From an uncultured Clostridium sp. (GTDB taxonomy: Bacteria > Bacillota > Clostridia > TANB77 > CAG-508), in contig USDL01000007.1 in the NCBI GenBank assembly GCA_900553365.1, positions 1-54,882 of the forward strand: a stretch of DNA of 54,882 nt. Reading direction: 5' to 3'. The notes under the pieces are model-generated. The model searched no databases. It saw only the letters and a list, made by a program, of their open reading frames with translations, and was not told where the DNA came from. Shown here one piece after another: positions 17,276-27,120 of this stretch. The translations under genes were made by a program, and so were the position numbers. How positions within the stretch are numbered: the stretch's first letter is position 1; every line of letters starts with the position of its first letter.

Positions 17276-19833
17276 ATTTCTCCTTTACTTTTAAATTTAT
17301 TTATTAAATTTTTGATTTTTCTAATAGGTTGAGTTATCTTCCAACTTGTGGAATTTAATAAATCATTTATTTTTTCTTCATTCTTTTCTAATAAATCTTG
17401 TGTTCTTATTAACTCATTATGAATTTCCTGTTTTTCTTTATTCATTTCATCAAGCCTTTTATTATAATTTTCAATTTCTTTACATTGTTCAATATATTTG
17501 TTATTGAGTTCAATATATTTGTTATTGAGTTCAGTATGTTGTTTATTTAGTTCCACATAATATATTTCTAAATTTGAAATTCTCTCGTTTTTGCTCCTAT
17601 TTATTTCTTGCAAATTAGTCCATTCATCTTCCAGTTTTCTTTGTTTTTGTTCTGTAAAGCTTTCATTCAAAGTTCTTTCTAAAAAAGAAATTGATTTTTC
17701 TTTTTCTTTTTGTAACTTGCTTTCAATAATATCATAATTAATATTATATATCTTTTCCATATCTTTAATATCATCAAAACTATTATAAAAGCTATTTTTT
17801 ATATCAAAAATTCCACAAAGCGAATCAAACCTACTAAATGACGTACAATTTTGGGTAATACATATAAAAGGCTTTCGATATATAATCGCAAACAATACAC
17901 CGTGATATGAATCAGTAATAACTAGCTTAGAGTTCTTAATATAATTTAACCACTGAGACATTGAATTATAAATAAACATTTCTTTTCCAAGAATTTGCTC
18001 ATCTTTACCTTTTATATTAACTAATTTCAAGTTTTCTCTCTGTAATATTTTCTTTAATTCTTGATTATTCTTATCTTTTCTATCTTTGTCAAACAAGATG
18101 TAGTATGCTACATAGTCTTCTTTTATTTCATCATGCTTTTCAAAATCAATTATTGTTTGATACTCTTTATCCGTTAATAATAGCGTTGGATCTAGTACTT
18201 GTTTCGCATCTCTGTCAAATATTTCTTTGCATATATTGACACCATCTTTTTCACGTACGGATATTTCATCAAATCTCTTTATGAGTTTTTTTACTTCTAT
18301 GGTTTCTTCTTCATTTCCTTCCCATTTATCTGTTCCAAAGCTTGCCCCATAGGATAATATTTTTTTTGAAGGATTTACAAAATCCAAAAAGTAATGATAT
18401 AAATTCGCTGCTGTTATCGTTTTTCTCCAAACTTGATCACTACCTACAATGAATGTATCAAAATAATTATTTAACTTATAAAGCTCTGAGCCATTTGAAA
18501 TTTTTGGTGTTTGTTTGAAAAAATATTCCTTAAATATTTTAATTTTATTGATTTGTATTTTTTCCATGGGTTTTAAATCTTCAAATGCGTCATAATTTAT
18601 AATTTTTGCATTAAAACCTAATTTTTCAATTGTTTTCATTAAAGAATATGCTACTAAATTTGCTCCATAATTATAATTTTCATAATGAAAATTTAAAATT
18701 CCAACACTTTTTTCTTTATATTGTTCTTCTTTTTTATTGTCAACATATTTTAATAAAAGATTTTTAATATCATTGGTTCCTTTTGAATATTCAGAAAAAA
18801 ATTCATCACTATTTGTATGTTTTAAAGATGGTAATGCAATCGGATAATTATTATTTATTGCTAATTCTAATGGTACATTATCATATAGCTTAATCCTATC
18901 TTTTTTCAATATATTTATTATTTCATTTCCTTTTTCTGTATGAACAATTATTATAGATATACCTTTAAAAGAATCTATATTTTTGTTATATTTTTCTTCT
19001 CCCCAAAAATCGCCTAGTGTAATATCACTTTGGCTATTTAATGTGGAATATTTACAATCATAACAAGATTCTCTTAAAATCATATTTGTTAAAAAACTTC
19101 TCCCATATATATCATCAAAAATTGTACACTTTTTAATAATTTCGTCATTACTTTTTATAACAAATTGTGGATTTTTCCACCCTTCTGATTTATCTTTGAA
19201 ATATATAGTTGTTACATGTTTACCTTTTTCCTTTTCAATTTGTTCTATATAATCTTTAAAGACTTTTGGACTTGGTACACCATGGCATATAATATCTACA
19301 GTTATTAAATTTTCATATTTCTTTTTTAAAAAGCTTTTTAATCCGGCTATTTGACATGGTGTTCCTGAGAAAAGTACGGTTTTTCCTTTTTCTAATATTA
19401 TTTTTACCTCTTTAAATATTTTTCCCAAATTGCTTTGAACGTATTTTGAACCACTTAATTTATATAGTTCTTTTTCTTCTGAAATAATTATATGCTCCAC
19501 TTCATGTTTTGAATTCATATATGCTCCACAAACAAAGCCCCCATGCTCTAGGACATTTTCTGCAATTGCAGAAAAAATTCCACCAGATGAACTTGACATT
19601 CTATTTTTTTCATTTAATATCCAGCCCTCGTACACATTTTTAACTGTTTGGGTTTTATTTATGTTGAGTGTAGGACATACTTTTTTACATTGTCCACATT
19701 TATTACATGTTTTTTGGTTTATTACTGGTATTAAAAAACCGTTTTTATTTTCTTTAAATTCTATAGCATTTGTAGGACAAACATTCATGCAAGCTGTACA
19801 TCCTATACACAATCGTTCATCAGTAATACGCAT
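17272..19833 (-). CDS. ferredoxin/FrhB-pyruvyltransferase fusion with coiled coil
   Basis: This 853-residue protein has four parts. Residues about 1-60 hold two 4Fe-4S motifs (CIGCTACMNVCP and CNKCGQCKKVCP). About 70-360 match the F420-hydrogenase beta-subunit (FrhB) family, with FSGTPCQIAGLKSFL and ICHGVPSPKVF. About 375-690 match the polysaccharide pyruvyl transferase (CsaB/WcaK) family, with NYGANLVAYSL, FIVGSDQVWR and ITDSYHGVLFAIIYRKPFI. About 720-850 form a coiled coil with a short Tyr-Ile-Glu-Leu-Asn-Asn-Lys repeat. FrhB-like and pyruvyltransferase proteins often occur together in glycan clusters; a single chain suggests a coupled redox and ketal step. GGAGG precedes the ATG. Confidence 0.86.
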   Translation of the reverse strand: MRITDERLCIGCTACMNVCPTNAIEFKENKNGFLIPVINQKTCNKCGQCKKVCPTLNINKTQTVKNVYEGWILNEKNRMSSSSGGIFSAIAENVLEHGGFVCGAYMNSKHEVEHIIISEEKELYKLSGSKYVQSNLGKIFKEVKIILEKGKTVLFSGTPCQIAGLKSFLKKKYENLITVDIICHGVPSPKVFKDYIEQIEKEKGKHVTTIYFKDKSEGWKNPQFVIKSNDEIIKKCTIFDDIYGRSFLTNMILRESCYDCKYSTLNSQSDITLGDFWGEEKYNKNIDSFKGISIIIVHTEKGNEIINILKKDRIKLYDNVPLELAINNNYPIALPSLKHTNSDEFFSEYSKGTNDIKNLLLKYVDNKKEEQYKEKSVGILNFHYENYNYGANLVAYSLMKTIEKLGFNAKIINYDAFEDLKPMEKIQINKIKIFKEYFFKQTPKISNGSELYKLNNYFDTFIVGSDQVWRKTITAANLYHYFLDFVNPSKKILSYGASFGTDKWEGNEEETIEVKKLIKRFDEISVREKDGVNICKEIFDRDAKQVLDPTLLLTDKEYQTIIDFEKHDEIKEDYVAYYILFDKDRKDKNNQELKKILQRENLKLVNIKGKDEQILGKEMFIYNSMSQWLNYIKNSKLVITDSYHGVLFAIIYRKPFICITQNCTSFSRFDSLCGIFDIKNSFYNSFDDIKDMEKIYNINYDIIESKLQKEKEKSISFLERTLNESFTEQKQRKLEDEWTNLQEINRSKNERISNLEIYYVELNKQHTELNNKYIELNNKYIEQCKEIENYNKRLDEMNKEKQEIHNELIRTQDLLEKNEEKINDLLNSTSWKITQPIRKIKNLINKFKSKGEI

Positions 19834-19862
19834 ATTATTCCTCCTGTTTACAATGTATTATT

Positions 19863-22100
19863 TTAAATACGTTCTTCTCTAAAAGCAATTATTGCAACCT
19901 TAAATTTTCGTCTAATTTTAACAGGTATAATTTTTCTATATATTTTTACAAAAATATTAGATTTTTTTACTAGTATATATTCATCTACATTTATTTTTTC
20001 TGGTATTCCTAACATTGTTTCCTTTTGTATTTCTTCTGGTTTTTTTTCTAATATCAAATTATTACAACTGTATTTTTTTAATTGCTCTAAAACAATTTTT
20101 TTATTGTATTCTACATGGTGATTTTTTATTATGTCTTTGTAAATATTCATCATTCCATTTAAATAATTTTCTCTATTATAATTTTGTTTTGCATATTTAA
20201 CTGACTTTTCACCTCTAATTTTTAATTCATTTGTATTATCTATGAAATATTCTAATTTTTGTGTAAAATTTTTCTCATCTACTGCTAGTCCACATTCTGG
20301 CGAATTAATTACTTCTGGTAATGCTGTTCCTTCTCCTGTTATTGATAATACTGTTTTGCCACAACTCATAGCTTCAATTGCCATTGCACCGAATGTTTCT
20401 TGTCTAGATGGCATTAGGAATATATCACATGCTTGATATAATTTTGCTAGTTTTTTATCATCTGTTACCCAACCATATTCAATAATATTAAATTTATCAG
20501 CAAAGTCTTCTAATAATCCTTCTTCTCCAACAGCTATTATTGTAATGTTTTTTCTGTTTTTTATCTTAGATAATGCTTTTTTTATTATATCTAATCCTTT
20601 ATAACTCACGCTATCTTCTCTAAACATTATAACAAAGTTGTTTTCATTAATATTTAATTCTTTTCGAATATCATTCTTTATTGCTGGTTTGAAAATATTT
20701 TGGTCTGTTCCAAATGGTAAATAATATATTTTTTTATTTTCCCATATTGGAGATTGTTTTACTTTATTTTCCATCCACTTTGAAGCTACAATTGCTGAAA
20801 TATTTGAATTTTGAATGGCATTCTTCTTTAATTCAAAATTCAATGCGGTATAATCATTGTCAATTGCAAACATTTTATTTAAATATCTACAATCTGCACA
20901 ATGTGTTTTCCAACTATTACAATCAAAATGATGTACACAATGTCCACCCAAAAAGAATGGATCGTGTAATGTTATTACTGTAGGTTTTAAACTTGTCATT
21001 ATTGGTAAATAATTTAAATCAATTATATTGTGTACCATGTGTAAGTGTATAATATCTGAATCCAGAAACATTTTTTGGCTGATTAAATCTTTTGTGGCTG
21101 TTTTTCTTGAAAAATCATAGTAGAATGTATTTATATCTTCAGATTGTTTATACCAAACTACTTGTTTAGAATCTACACCTTTATCTCTTAACATTTTGTG
21201 TAAATTATGTCCATTAAATTTATTGCCAATTAAATCATATGATGATATTTGTAAATTTGAAAACATCTTTTCAGTTATATATTTATATGCTATTGTATAT
21301 CCAGCACAATCAAAGAATTCTTTCATATCTGCATAGAAATCAGCTCTACTTGGCGCTAATAAATTCATATCTTCTTCTGTTAGGTTTTCAATTATTTTAA
21401 TAAATAGTCTGCTATACTCCTCGTCTCCCTTATTATGACTTCTTCTTCCCTGCCTGTTAGATGAATCCCTTGCTGTAACTAAAACTTCTGGAATAAGTTT
21501 ATGTGGGAATTTTAAAAAAGCTCTATAAAAGAATTCAAAATCCTGTGCAACCAATTCCTTTTCATCAAAAAGTCCTACCTCTTCGAAACATTTTTTTGGT
21601 ATTAATAAAGTACATCCATGTGTTTGATTATAGATAATTGGATGAATATATGATCTTTCTCGATTTGGATAAGCTTTAATATGTTGAATATAATTTGTTT
21701 GATAAATCTTTTCATAGTTTTCATTAATTCCATCTAAATCAGTCATCATTATTGTGTTTTTATTGTTCAATTTAGATAATTCTTCAATTTGTCTTTTTAT
21801 TTTGTCAGGATAATACATATCATCATGAGAAAGCCATGAGAAATATTCTCCTGTCATATGTGATATTCCTACATTAAGAGCTGTTGATGTTCCACCATTT
21901 TCCTTACGAAAGAATCTAATTTTATTACCATATGATTTTGCAATTTCCGCTGTCTTGTCTTTTGAACCATCATCTACTACAATTATTTCTAAATTATCAT
22001 AAGTTTGTCTTAATGCACTATCTATAGATTCTCTTAAATAGTTTTCTCCATTGTATACTGGTATTATGATTGATACCTTTGGTTTAAATTCCGTATTCAT
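19863..22100 (-). CDS. GT2-GT4 bifunctional glycosyltransferase
   Basis: This 745-residue protein has a GT2 domain (residues 1 to about 270: IIIPVYNGENYLRES, VVDDGSKDKT, FSWLSHDDMYY) and a GT4 domain (about 300-680: ITLHDPFFLGGHCVHHFDC, KTHCADC, MFREDSVSYKGLDI, MPSRQETFGAMAIEAMSCGK). The GT2 part resembles the first domain of the tandem GT2 enzyme at 15338-17275. The GT4 part resembles the enzyme at 13764-15353. So this gene looks like a fusion of the same two activities. The ATG at 22100 is chosen because GAGGAG lies 7 bases upstream; a start at 22163 would add 21 residues without such a site. Confidence 0.87.
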   Translation of the reverse strand: MNTEFKPKVSIIIPVYNGENYLRESIDSALRQTYDNLEIIVVDDGSKDKTAEIAKSYGNKIRFFRKENGGTSTALNVGISHMTGEYFSWLSHDDMYYPDKIKRQIEELSKLNNKNTIMMTDLDGINENYEKIYQTNYIQHIKAYPNRERSYIHPIIYNQTHGCTLLIPKKCFEEVGLFDEKELVAQDFEFFYRAFLKFPHKLIPEVLVTARDSSNRQGRRSHNKGDEEYSRLFIKIIENLTEEDMNLLAPSRADFYADMKEFFDCAGYTIAYKYITEKMFSNLQISSYDLIGNKFNGHNLHKMLRDKGVDSKQVVWYKQSEDINTFYYDFSRKTATKDLISQKMFLDSDIIHLHMVHNIIDLNYLPIMTSLKPTVITLHDPFFLGGHCVHHFDCNSWKTHCADCRYLNKMFAIDNDYTALNFELKKNAIQNSNISAIVASKWMENKVKQSPIWENKKIYYLPFGTDQNIFKPAIKNDIRKELNINENNFVIMFREDSVSYKGLDIIKKALSKIKNRKNITIIAVGEEGLLEDFADKFNIIEYGWVTDDKKLAKLYQACDIFLMPSRQETFGAMAIEAMSCGKTVLSITGEGTALPEVINSPECGLAVDEKNFTQKLEYFIDNTNELKIRGEKSVKYAKQNYNRENYLNGMMNIYKDIIKNHHVEYNKKIVLEQLKKYSCNNLILEKKPEEIQKETMLGIPEKINVDEYILVKKSNIFVKIYRKIIPVKIRRKFKVAIIAFREERI

Positions 22101-22147
22101 ATTATTACTCCTCATATTATTACTATAATCAAATTTAAATAATTTTA

Positions 22148-23257
22148 TTAATATTTTTTCCATACTGTTCTATTTATGTAGTCTGTATAGCTCAATATTA
22201 TTCTTACAACTTTTGCTGCAACATGGTCTGCATCATAGTCATTTACAATGTGCATTTTTTCTTTTTGACTTGTTACAACATTTATAGCTGTTATTATATC
22301 TTTACTTTCTAATCCACTCATTATAAGTGTTCCTTCATCCATACCTTCTGGTCTTTCATGTGCTTGTCTTACTGTTATTGCTGGAAAGCCTAGTATTGAT
22401 GATTCTTCTGTTATTGTTCCACTATCAGATATTACGCAAAATGCGTTTTGTTGTAGTTTGTTATAGTCTGCAAATCCTAGCGGTTTCATATATTTTACTA
22501 AATCATTAAATTTGAAATTCAAACTTTCTATCTTTTTTCTTGTTCTTGGGTGTGCTGAGAATATTATTGGCATTTTATATGTGTTTGCAATTTCATTTAT
22601 TGAATTTAATAAATTTTCAAAGTTCTTAGGGTTGTCTACATTTTCTTCTCTATGTGTACTTAGTACAAAATATTTTCCTTTTTCTATTCCAAGTGTTTCT
22701 AATACCTTACTCTCTTCTATTGTTTTAGCATTTTTTCTTAATACTTCTTTCATACTTGAACCAATTTTTATTATTGTTTCTGGTCTTATACCTTCTTGTA
22801 TTAAGTATCTTCTTGCATGTTCTGTTATTGTCATATTAATATCACTTGAGTGGTCTATTATTTTTCTATTTATTTCTTCTGGAACTCTTTGGTCAAAGCA
22901 TCTATTTCCAGCTTCCATGTGGAATACTGGTACTTTGTTTCTTTTTGCTGAGATAACGGCTAAGCATGAGTTTGTATCTCCATATAGAAGTATAGCATCA
23001 GGCTTATGTTCTTTAATTAATTTATCTGATATACTTATTGTGTTTCCTATTGTTTCTGCTGCTGTTTCTCCTGCTGCATTCATATATATATCAGGTTTTC
23101 TTATTTTCATTCCATCAAAAAATATCTCATTTAATTCATAATCATAGTTTTGCCCAGTATGTACCAAAATATGTTCTGTATATTTATCTAATTCTTCTAT
23201 TACACAAGCTAGTTTTATTATTTCTGGTCTTGTGCCTACTATTGTCATTACCTTCAT
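22148..23257 (-). CDS. UDP-HexNAc 2-epimerase (CapG/WbvD-like)
   Basis: This 369-residue protein is in the non-hydrolysing 2-epimerase family, with VGTRPEIIKLACVI at the start, then LLYGDTNSCLAV, FHMEAGNRCFDQRVPEE, LSTHREENVDNP, SDSGTITEESSILGFPAI and RQAHERPEGMDEG. The GNRCFDQRVPEE form is characteristic of the branch making UDP-L-FucNAc or UDP-L-QuiNAc rather than UDP-ManNAc. Its position directly after a CapE-like dehydratase and an RmlD-like reductase supports this. Confidence 0.87.
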   Translation of the reverse strand: MKVMTIVGTRPEIIKLACVIEELDKYTEHILVHTGQNYDYELNEIFFDGMKIRKPDIYMNAAGETAAETIGNTISISDKLIKEHKPDAILLYGDTNSCLAVISAKRNKVPVFHMEAGNRCFDQRVPEEINRKIIDHSSDINMTITEHARRYLIQEGIRPETIIKIGSSMKEVLRKNAKTIEESKVLETLGIEKGKYFVLSTHREENVDNPKNFENLLNSINEIANTYKMPIIFSAHPRTRKKIESLNFKFNDLVKYMKPLGFADYNKLQQNAFCVISDSGTITEESSILGFPAITVRQAHERPEGMDEGTLIMSGLESKDIITAINVVTSQKEKMHIVNDYDADHVAAKVVRIILSYTDYINRTVWKKY

Positions 23258-23258
23258 A

Positions 23259-24116
23259 CTAATCCTCCATTTTATTTAGTAGATTTGGGTATAAGTCTTT
23301 GTTTTCTATTACCCATTCTCTCATTTCTTTTACCATTTCTTCATAACTTGGAATATTAAATCTGTAATCATTTTCTCTTAGTGCAAGACTTTTATCTGAA
23401 ACATAACTGTCATCATCTATAACTTTTGTTGATGGTTTGAAATATTTTGCAAATAGTCTTAATAAATCTGCTTTTGCTATTTCTTCACCATTTACTGCAT
23501 GATATAAGCCTGTTAAGTCTTTATTAATGGCTTCTTCCATACATTTTGCAAATTGAATAGTAGTTATTCCTGTCCATATTACTTTTGAATAACCTTTTGT
23601 TTCTCCATCTTGGCTCATGAACCATTGAAATAATCCAATTCCCTTTGGATTTTCATCAGGTCCAACTATAGATGTTCTTAGTGTTACACTTCTATTGTTG
23701 TTTAATTCACCTAATGCTTTTGACTGGCCATAAAAGCTATAAGCGTCTTTAAAACTATCTACATGATATTGACCTTTTTTTCCATCAAAAACGCAGTCTG
23801 TACTTACATGGATAAATTTAAAATTTTGTTTAGCTGATAGTTCATCCATGTAATGTGGTAAATAACTATTTATTAAAACTGCCAAAGCCTGATTTTCTTC
23901 AGCAACTTTGTTTAATAAACCTATACAGTTTATTACAACTTGTGGTTTTATTCTATTTACTATTTCATCAATATTTTTTATATTATCTGTAAGGTCAAAA
24001 TAGTTTATATCATTTTTATCTCTACTTGTTGCATATACTTCATGTCCTTTATTTTCAAAATATCTTTTTACTACATGTCCTAACATTCCTTCTGATCCAA
24101 GGACTAAAATTCTCAT
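23259..24116 (-). CDS. RmlD-like NAD(P)H sugar reductase
   Basis: This 285-residue short-chain dehydrogenase starts with the nucleotide-binding LVLGSEGMLGHVV, followed by VVINCIGLL, HVSTDCVFDGKKGQY and YSFYGQSKALGE, the YxxxK catalytic pair. It resembles dTDP-4-dehydrorhamnose reductase. Between a CapE-like dehydratase and a 2-epimerase it most resembles WbvR of the UDP-L-QuiNAc route, so it probably reduces the 4-keto-6-deoxy intermediate. The start overlaps the previous stop. Confidence 0.86.
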   Translation of the reverse strand: MRILVLGSEGMLGHVVKRYFENKGHEVYATSRDKNDINYFDLTDNIKNIDEIVNRIKPQVVINCIGLLNKVAEENQALAVLINSYLPHYMDELSAKQNFKFIHVSTDCVFDGKKGQYHVDSFKDAYSFYGQSKALGELNNNRSVTLRTSIVGPDENPKGIGLFQWFMSQDGETKGYSKVIWTGITTIQFAKCMEEAINKDLTGLYHAVNGEEIAKADLLRLFAKYFKPSTKVIDDDSYVSDKSLALRENDYRFNIPSYEEMVKEMREWVIENKDLYPNLLNKMED

Positions 24117-25111
24117 TCTTCAATTTCCCCCATCTTTATTAATAATTTTATCATTCCGTCTACATCTAATCTTTGTGTATTATGTGATGTGTATTCTTGC
24201 ATTTCATTTATTTTCTCATTTCCATGTATTTCGTATTTATTGTAATTTAAGTCTCTATTATCTGCTGGAACTCTAAAATAATCTCCTAAATCTTCTGCAT
24301 TTAACATTTCTTCTTTTGTAACTAAAACTTCATATAATTTTTCTCCATGCCTTGTACCTATATGTTTAATGTTTTCTTCTACATTTTCCATTTTGCAAAC
24401 TGCTTGTGCTAATGTTTCTATTGTTGCTGCTGGTGCTTTTTGTACAAATAAGTCTCCCTGTTTTCCATGTTCAAATGCATATATAACTAGGTCTACAGCG
24501 TCATTTAATGTCATCATAAATCTTGTCATTTCAGGATTTGTAATTGTTAATGGATTACCTTCTTTAATTTGTTTTCTAAATAGTGGGATTACAGAACCTC
24601 TTGAACCCATTACGTTTCCATATCTTGTTCTACATATTATAGTTCCATTTTCTCCAACATTTCTTCCTTTTGCAACTGCAACTTTTTCCATTAAAGCTTT
24701 GCTCATTCCCATTGCATTTATTGGATATGCTGCTTTATCTGTGCTTAATACTATAACTTTTTTAACTTTATTTTCTATTGCAGCATCTAGAACATTTCCT
24801 GTTCCTATTATATTTGTTTGAACTGCTTGTAATGGGAAGAATTCGCAAGATGGTACTTGTTTTAATGCTGCTGCGTGGAATACATAGTCTACTCCTTTCA
24901 TTGCTTCTTGTACACTATGTGCATCTCTTACATCTCCTATGTAAAATTTTAATTTGTCATTGTTGTATTTCTTTCTCATGTCATCTTGTTTTTTCTCGTC
25001 TCTTGAAAAAATTCTTATTTCCTTTAAATCTGAATCTAAAAATCTTTTTAGAACAGCATTTCCAAATGAACCTGTTCCACCTGTAATTAATAATACTTTG
25101 TCTTTAAACAT
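24113..25111 (-). CDS. capE: UDP-GlcNAc 4,6-dehydratase/5-epimerase (CapE/FnlA-like)
   Basis: This 332-residue extended SDR protein starts LLITGGTGSFGNAVLKRFL, followed by EIRIFSRDEKKQDDMRKKY, YIGDVRD, HAAALKQVPSCEFFP, LSTDKAAYPINAMGMSKALM (the catalytic residues lie here, with Met replacing the usual Tyr as in the inverting dehydratases) and RYGNVMGSRGSVIPLF. The sequence agrees closely with CapE/FnlA. It makes the first 4-keto-6-deoxy-L-sugar intermediate for UDP-L-FucNAc or UDP-L-QuiNAc. It overlaps the reductase gene. Confidence 0.92.
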   Translation of the reverse strand: MFKDKVLLITGGTGSFGNAVLKRFLDSDLKEIRIFSRDEKKQDDMRKKYNNDKLKFYIGDVRDAHSVQEAMKGVDYVFHAAALKQVPSCEFFPLQAVQTNIIGTGNVLDAAIENKVKKVIVLSTDKAAYPINAMGMSKALMEKVAVAKGRNVGENGTIICRTRYGNVMGSRGSVIPLFRKQIKEGNPLTITNPEMTRFMMTLNDAVDLVIYAFEHGKQGDLFVQKAPAATIETLAQAVCKMENVEENIKHIGTRHGEKLYEVLVTKEEMLNAEDLGDYFRVPADNRDLNYNKYEIHGNEKINEMQEYTSHNTQRLDVDGMIKLLIKMGEIEE

Positions 25112-25126
25112 ATTTTTTACCTCTTT

Positions 25127-27106
25127 CTATTTTATATATTTTAAAAGCTTAGGATTAATTTTTTTCCATTTTTGAATGAAATAGTCTCCTTTACTTTTTA
25201 TTAACTTATCATGTTCTTTACTTCCACTTTTTGTTGTTTGATGTGGAAGATGTCCTACACCTAAATATGTAGTATATGCAATTTCTATGCCTTCATTTCT
25301 AACCTTTAAGGATAAATCTGTATCCTCATAACATGTTGGATCATAATGTAAATCAAAGCCATCTATTTTATTGAATAACTCCCTTTTTAATATCATTCCA
25401 CCTGTGCCTAAATATCCAATATCACATCTATAAAGTCCTATTGGTGGCATGTATTTGTAAGGGAAACTATCTACAACATGATACGAATATCCTTCCTTAT
25501 TAAACCAACCTGCTGCCCAGCCTAAAGCTCCTATTTTTGTATTTTTGTTTAAAATTTCTATATATGGTTCTAACCAATACTTATGCAAAATCCATTGGTC
25601 ACTATCTAAAAACATTATATAATCCTTTGTTGCATTTTTTACACCCAAGTTTCTACCTGATGAGCAGCCATTTTTTGAATTTTTAAGTAGCTTGATTTTT
25701 CCATTATACTTTTGCTCTAGCATTTCATAAGAGCCATCTTTACTTTGATTATCTACAACTACTATTTCTACTTTGTATCGTTCATTATACCTTAATATTG
25801 AATCAATACAGTTCTCAATAACATTTATATTATTATAGTTTAATATTATAATAGAAATATTATCATAAAACTCTAAATCGCACTTTTTGCTTGTTTCTAA
25901 GCTATCTATCATTTTTGAAATTCTTGAATACCAGTCATTATTTGATATAAAGTTATTTCTTGCCTCAATATCAAAATCTAAACCATTATTAATCCAATTT
26001 ATCCAGTCTTTGCTATTATTTGAACTATATACATTTTCGTATTGCACAATATCCTCTAATGTTGTAGCAATAACAGGTTTGTTCATTGCTATATACTCAA
26101 ATAGCTTAAGTGGTGATACATATTTTCCAATTTCATCTGGTTTAAATGGTAATATTGCGTAATCTGAATAATATAAATAGCTTGGCAAATCTGTTTGTTT
26201 TTTCAAGCCTAAAAAGTGTATATTATCAGGCATTTTTTTTACTATTTCCATTATTCCTGCATAATCACCAATTAAATTAATTGATATATCTTTGCAAGAT
26301 TTGGCAACTTTTTCTATTAATTCCCAGTCAAACCAACTTCCCCAAAGTGAGCCATAATAAATAAGTGTTTTAGAACCTGTAACTAGGTCTTGTGGTTTTT
26401 CATATTTTTTTCGTGGTTCAAATAAATCTGAGTCTACAGCATTTGGTAGATACATTATTTTCTTTTCTGGAATTTGATATTTTTTTAAATAATCCTTTAA
26501 TTGCTCTACCAATAATTTTGCAGTTCCCACTAAAACTGTTGATTTTTCTAAGAATTCTCTTAATGCTTTTTCTGAAAAAAACATATTTCCAAGAGAAGTT
26601 TCCCAATTATCTATATTTTCATAAATAATCTTACTTTTTCTTTCAACTGCAATGTTAAGATAAGGTAAAAACATTTCCATTGGTGCTTCAAAAATGAAAA
26701 TACTATTTTTATCAATTTTACTTGCAAATTCATCATTGTTAATTTTTGTGATTTTTTTATGTACTGTAACTGGTAATAACATTGAGTGTTTAACTGTTTC
26801 ACTTGAGTTAAATGCATAATAGTATTCAACTAAATATCCCATATTATTAAAGGTTTTCGCAAGCTGTGCTGCTCTTTGTCCTCCTCCTACATCAAAATAT
26901 GGAATGTTAGTAAAAATATATACTTTCTTTTCTGTCTTTTTTGTTATTTGCTGTTCTTCCTTTTTAGACAGTTTGTAAACAATATTTGATTTACTTGGAT
27001 TTTTTACTTTTAATTTAAAAGATGCTACTCTATATACTTTTTTTACTGTTTCTTTAAATCCATTATCTTTGTAGTAATCTTTAATTTTTTGAATTTTAGA
27101 ACTCAT
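25127..27106 (-). CDS. GT-B/GT2 bifunctional glycosyltransferase
   Basis: This 659-residue protein has a GT-B domain (about residues 65-400: FTNIPYFDVGGGQRAAQLAK, YGSLWGSWFDWELI, YVSPLKLFEYIAMNKPVI) fused to a C-terminal GT2 domain (about 420-650: ISIIILNYNNINV, VVVDNQSKDGS, FLDSDQWIL, DPTCYEDTDLSLKVRNEG). The GT-B part resembles the enzyme at 12466-13761. The start is set at 27106, where AAAGGAA lies upstream of the ATG. It is the first glycosyltransferase after the exporter genes. Confidence 0.85.
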   Translation of the reverse strand: MSSKIQKIKDYYKDNGFKETVKKVYRVASFKLKVKNPSKSNIVYKLSKKEEQQITKKTEKKVYIFTNIPYFDVGGGQRAAQLAKTFNNMGYLVEYYYAFNSSETVKHSMLLPVTVHKKITKINNDEFASKIDKNSIFIFEAPMEMFLPYLNIAVERKSKIIYENIDNWETSLGNMFFSEKALREFLEKSTVLVGTAKLLVEQLKDYLKKYQIPEKKIMYLPNAVDSDLFEPRKKYEKPQDLVTGSKTLIYYGSLWGSWFDWELIEKVAKSCKDISINLIGDYAGIMEIVKKMPDNIHFLGLKKQTDLPSYLYYSDYAILPFKPDEIGKYVSPLKLFEYIAMNKPVIATTLEDIVQYENVYSSNNSKDWINWINNGLDFDIEARNNFISNNDWYSRISKMIDSLETSKKCDLEFYDNISIIILNYNNINVIENCIDSILRYNERYKVEIVVVDNQSKDGSYEMLEQKYNGKIKLLKNSKNGCSSGRNLGVKNATKDYIMFLDSDQWILHKYWLEPYIEILNKNTKIGALGWAAGWFNKEGYSYHVVDSFPYKYMPPIGLYRCDIGYLGTGGMILKRELFNKIDGFDLHYDPTCYEDTDLSLKVRNEGIEIAYTTYLGVGHLPHQTTKSGSKEHDKLIKSKGDYFIQKWKKINPKLLKYIK

Positions 27107-27120
27107 TAAAATTCCTTTCT

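Noticed and set aside
22163..22163. Start of the GT2-GT4 gene at 22163
   Set aside because: No ribosome binding site; the ATG at 22100 has GAGGAG at proper spacing and begins the conserved domain.
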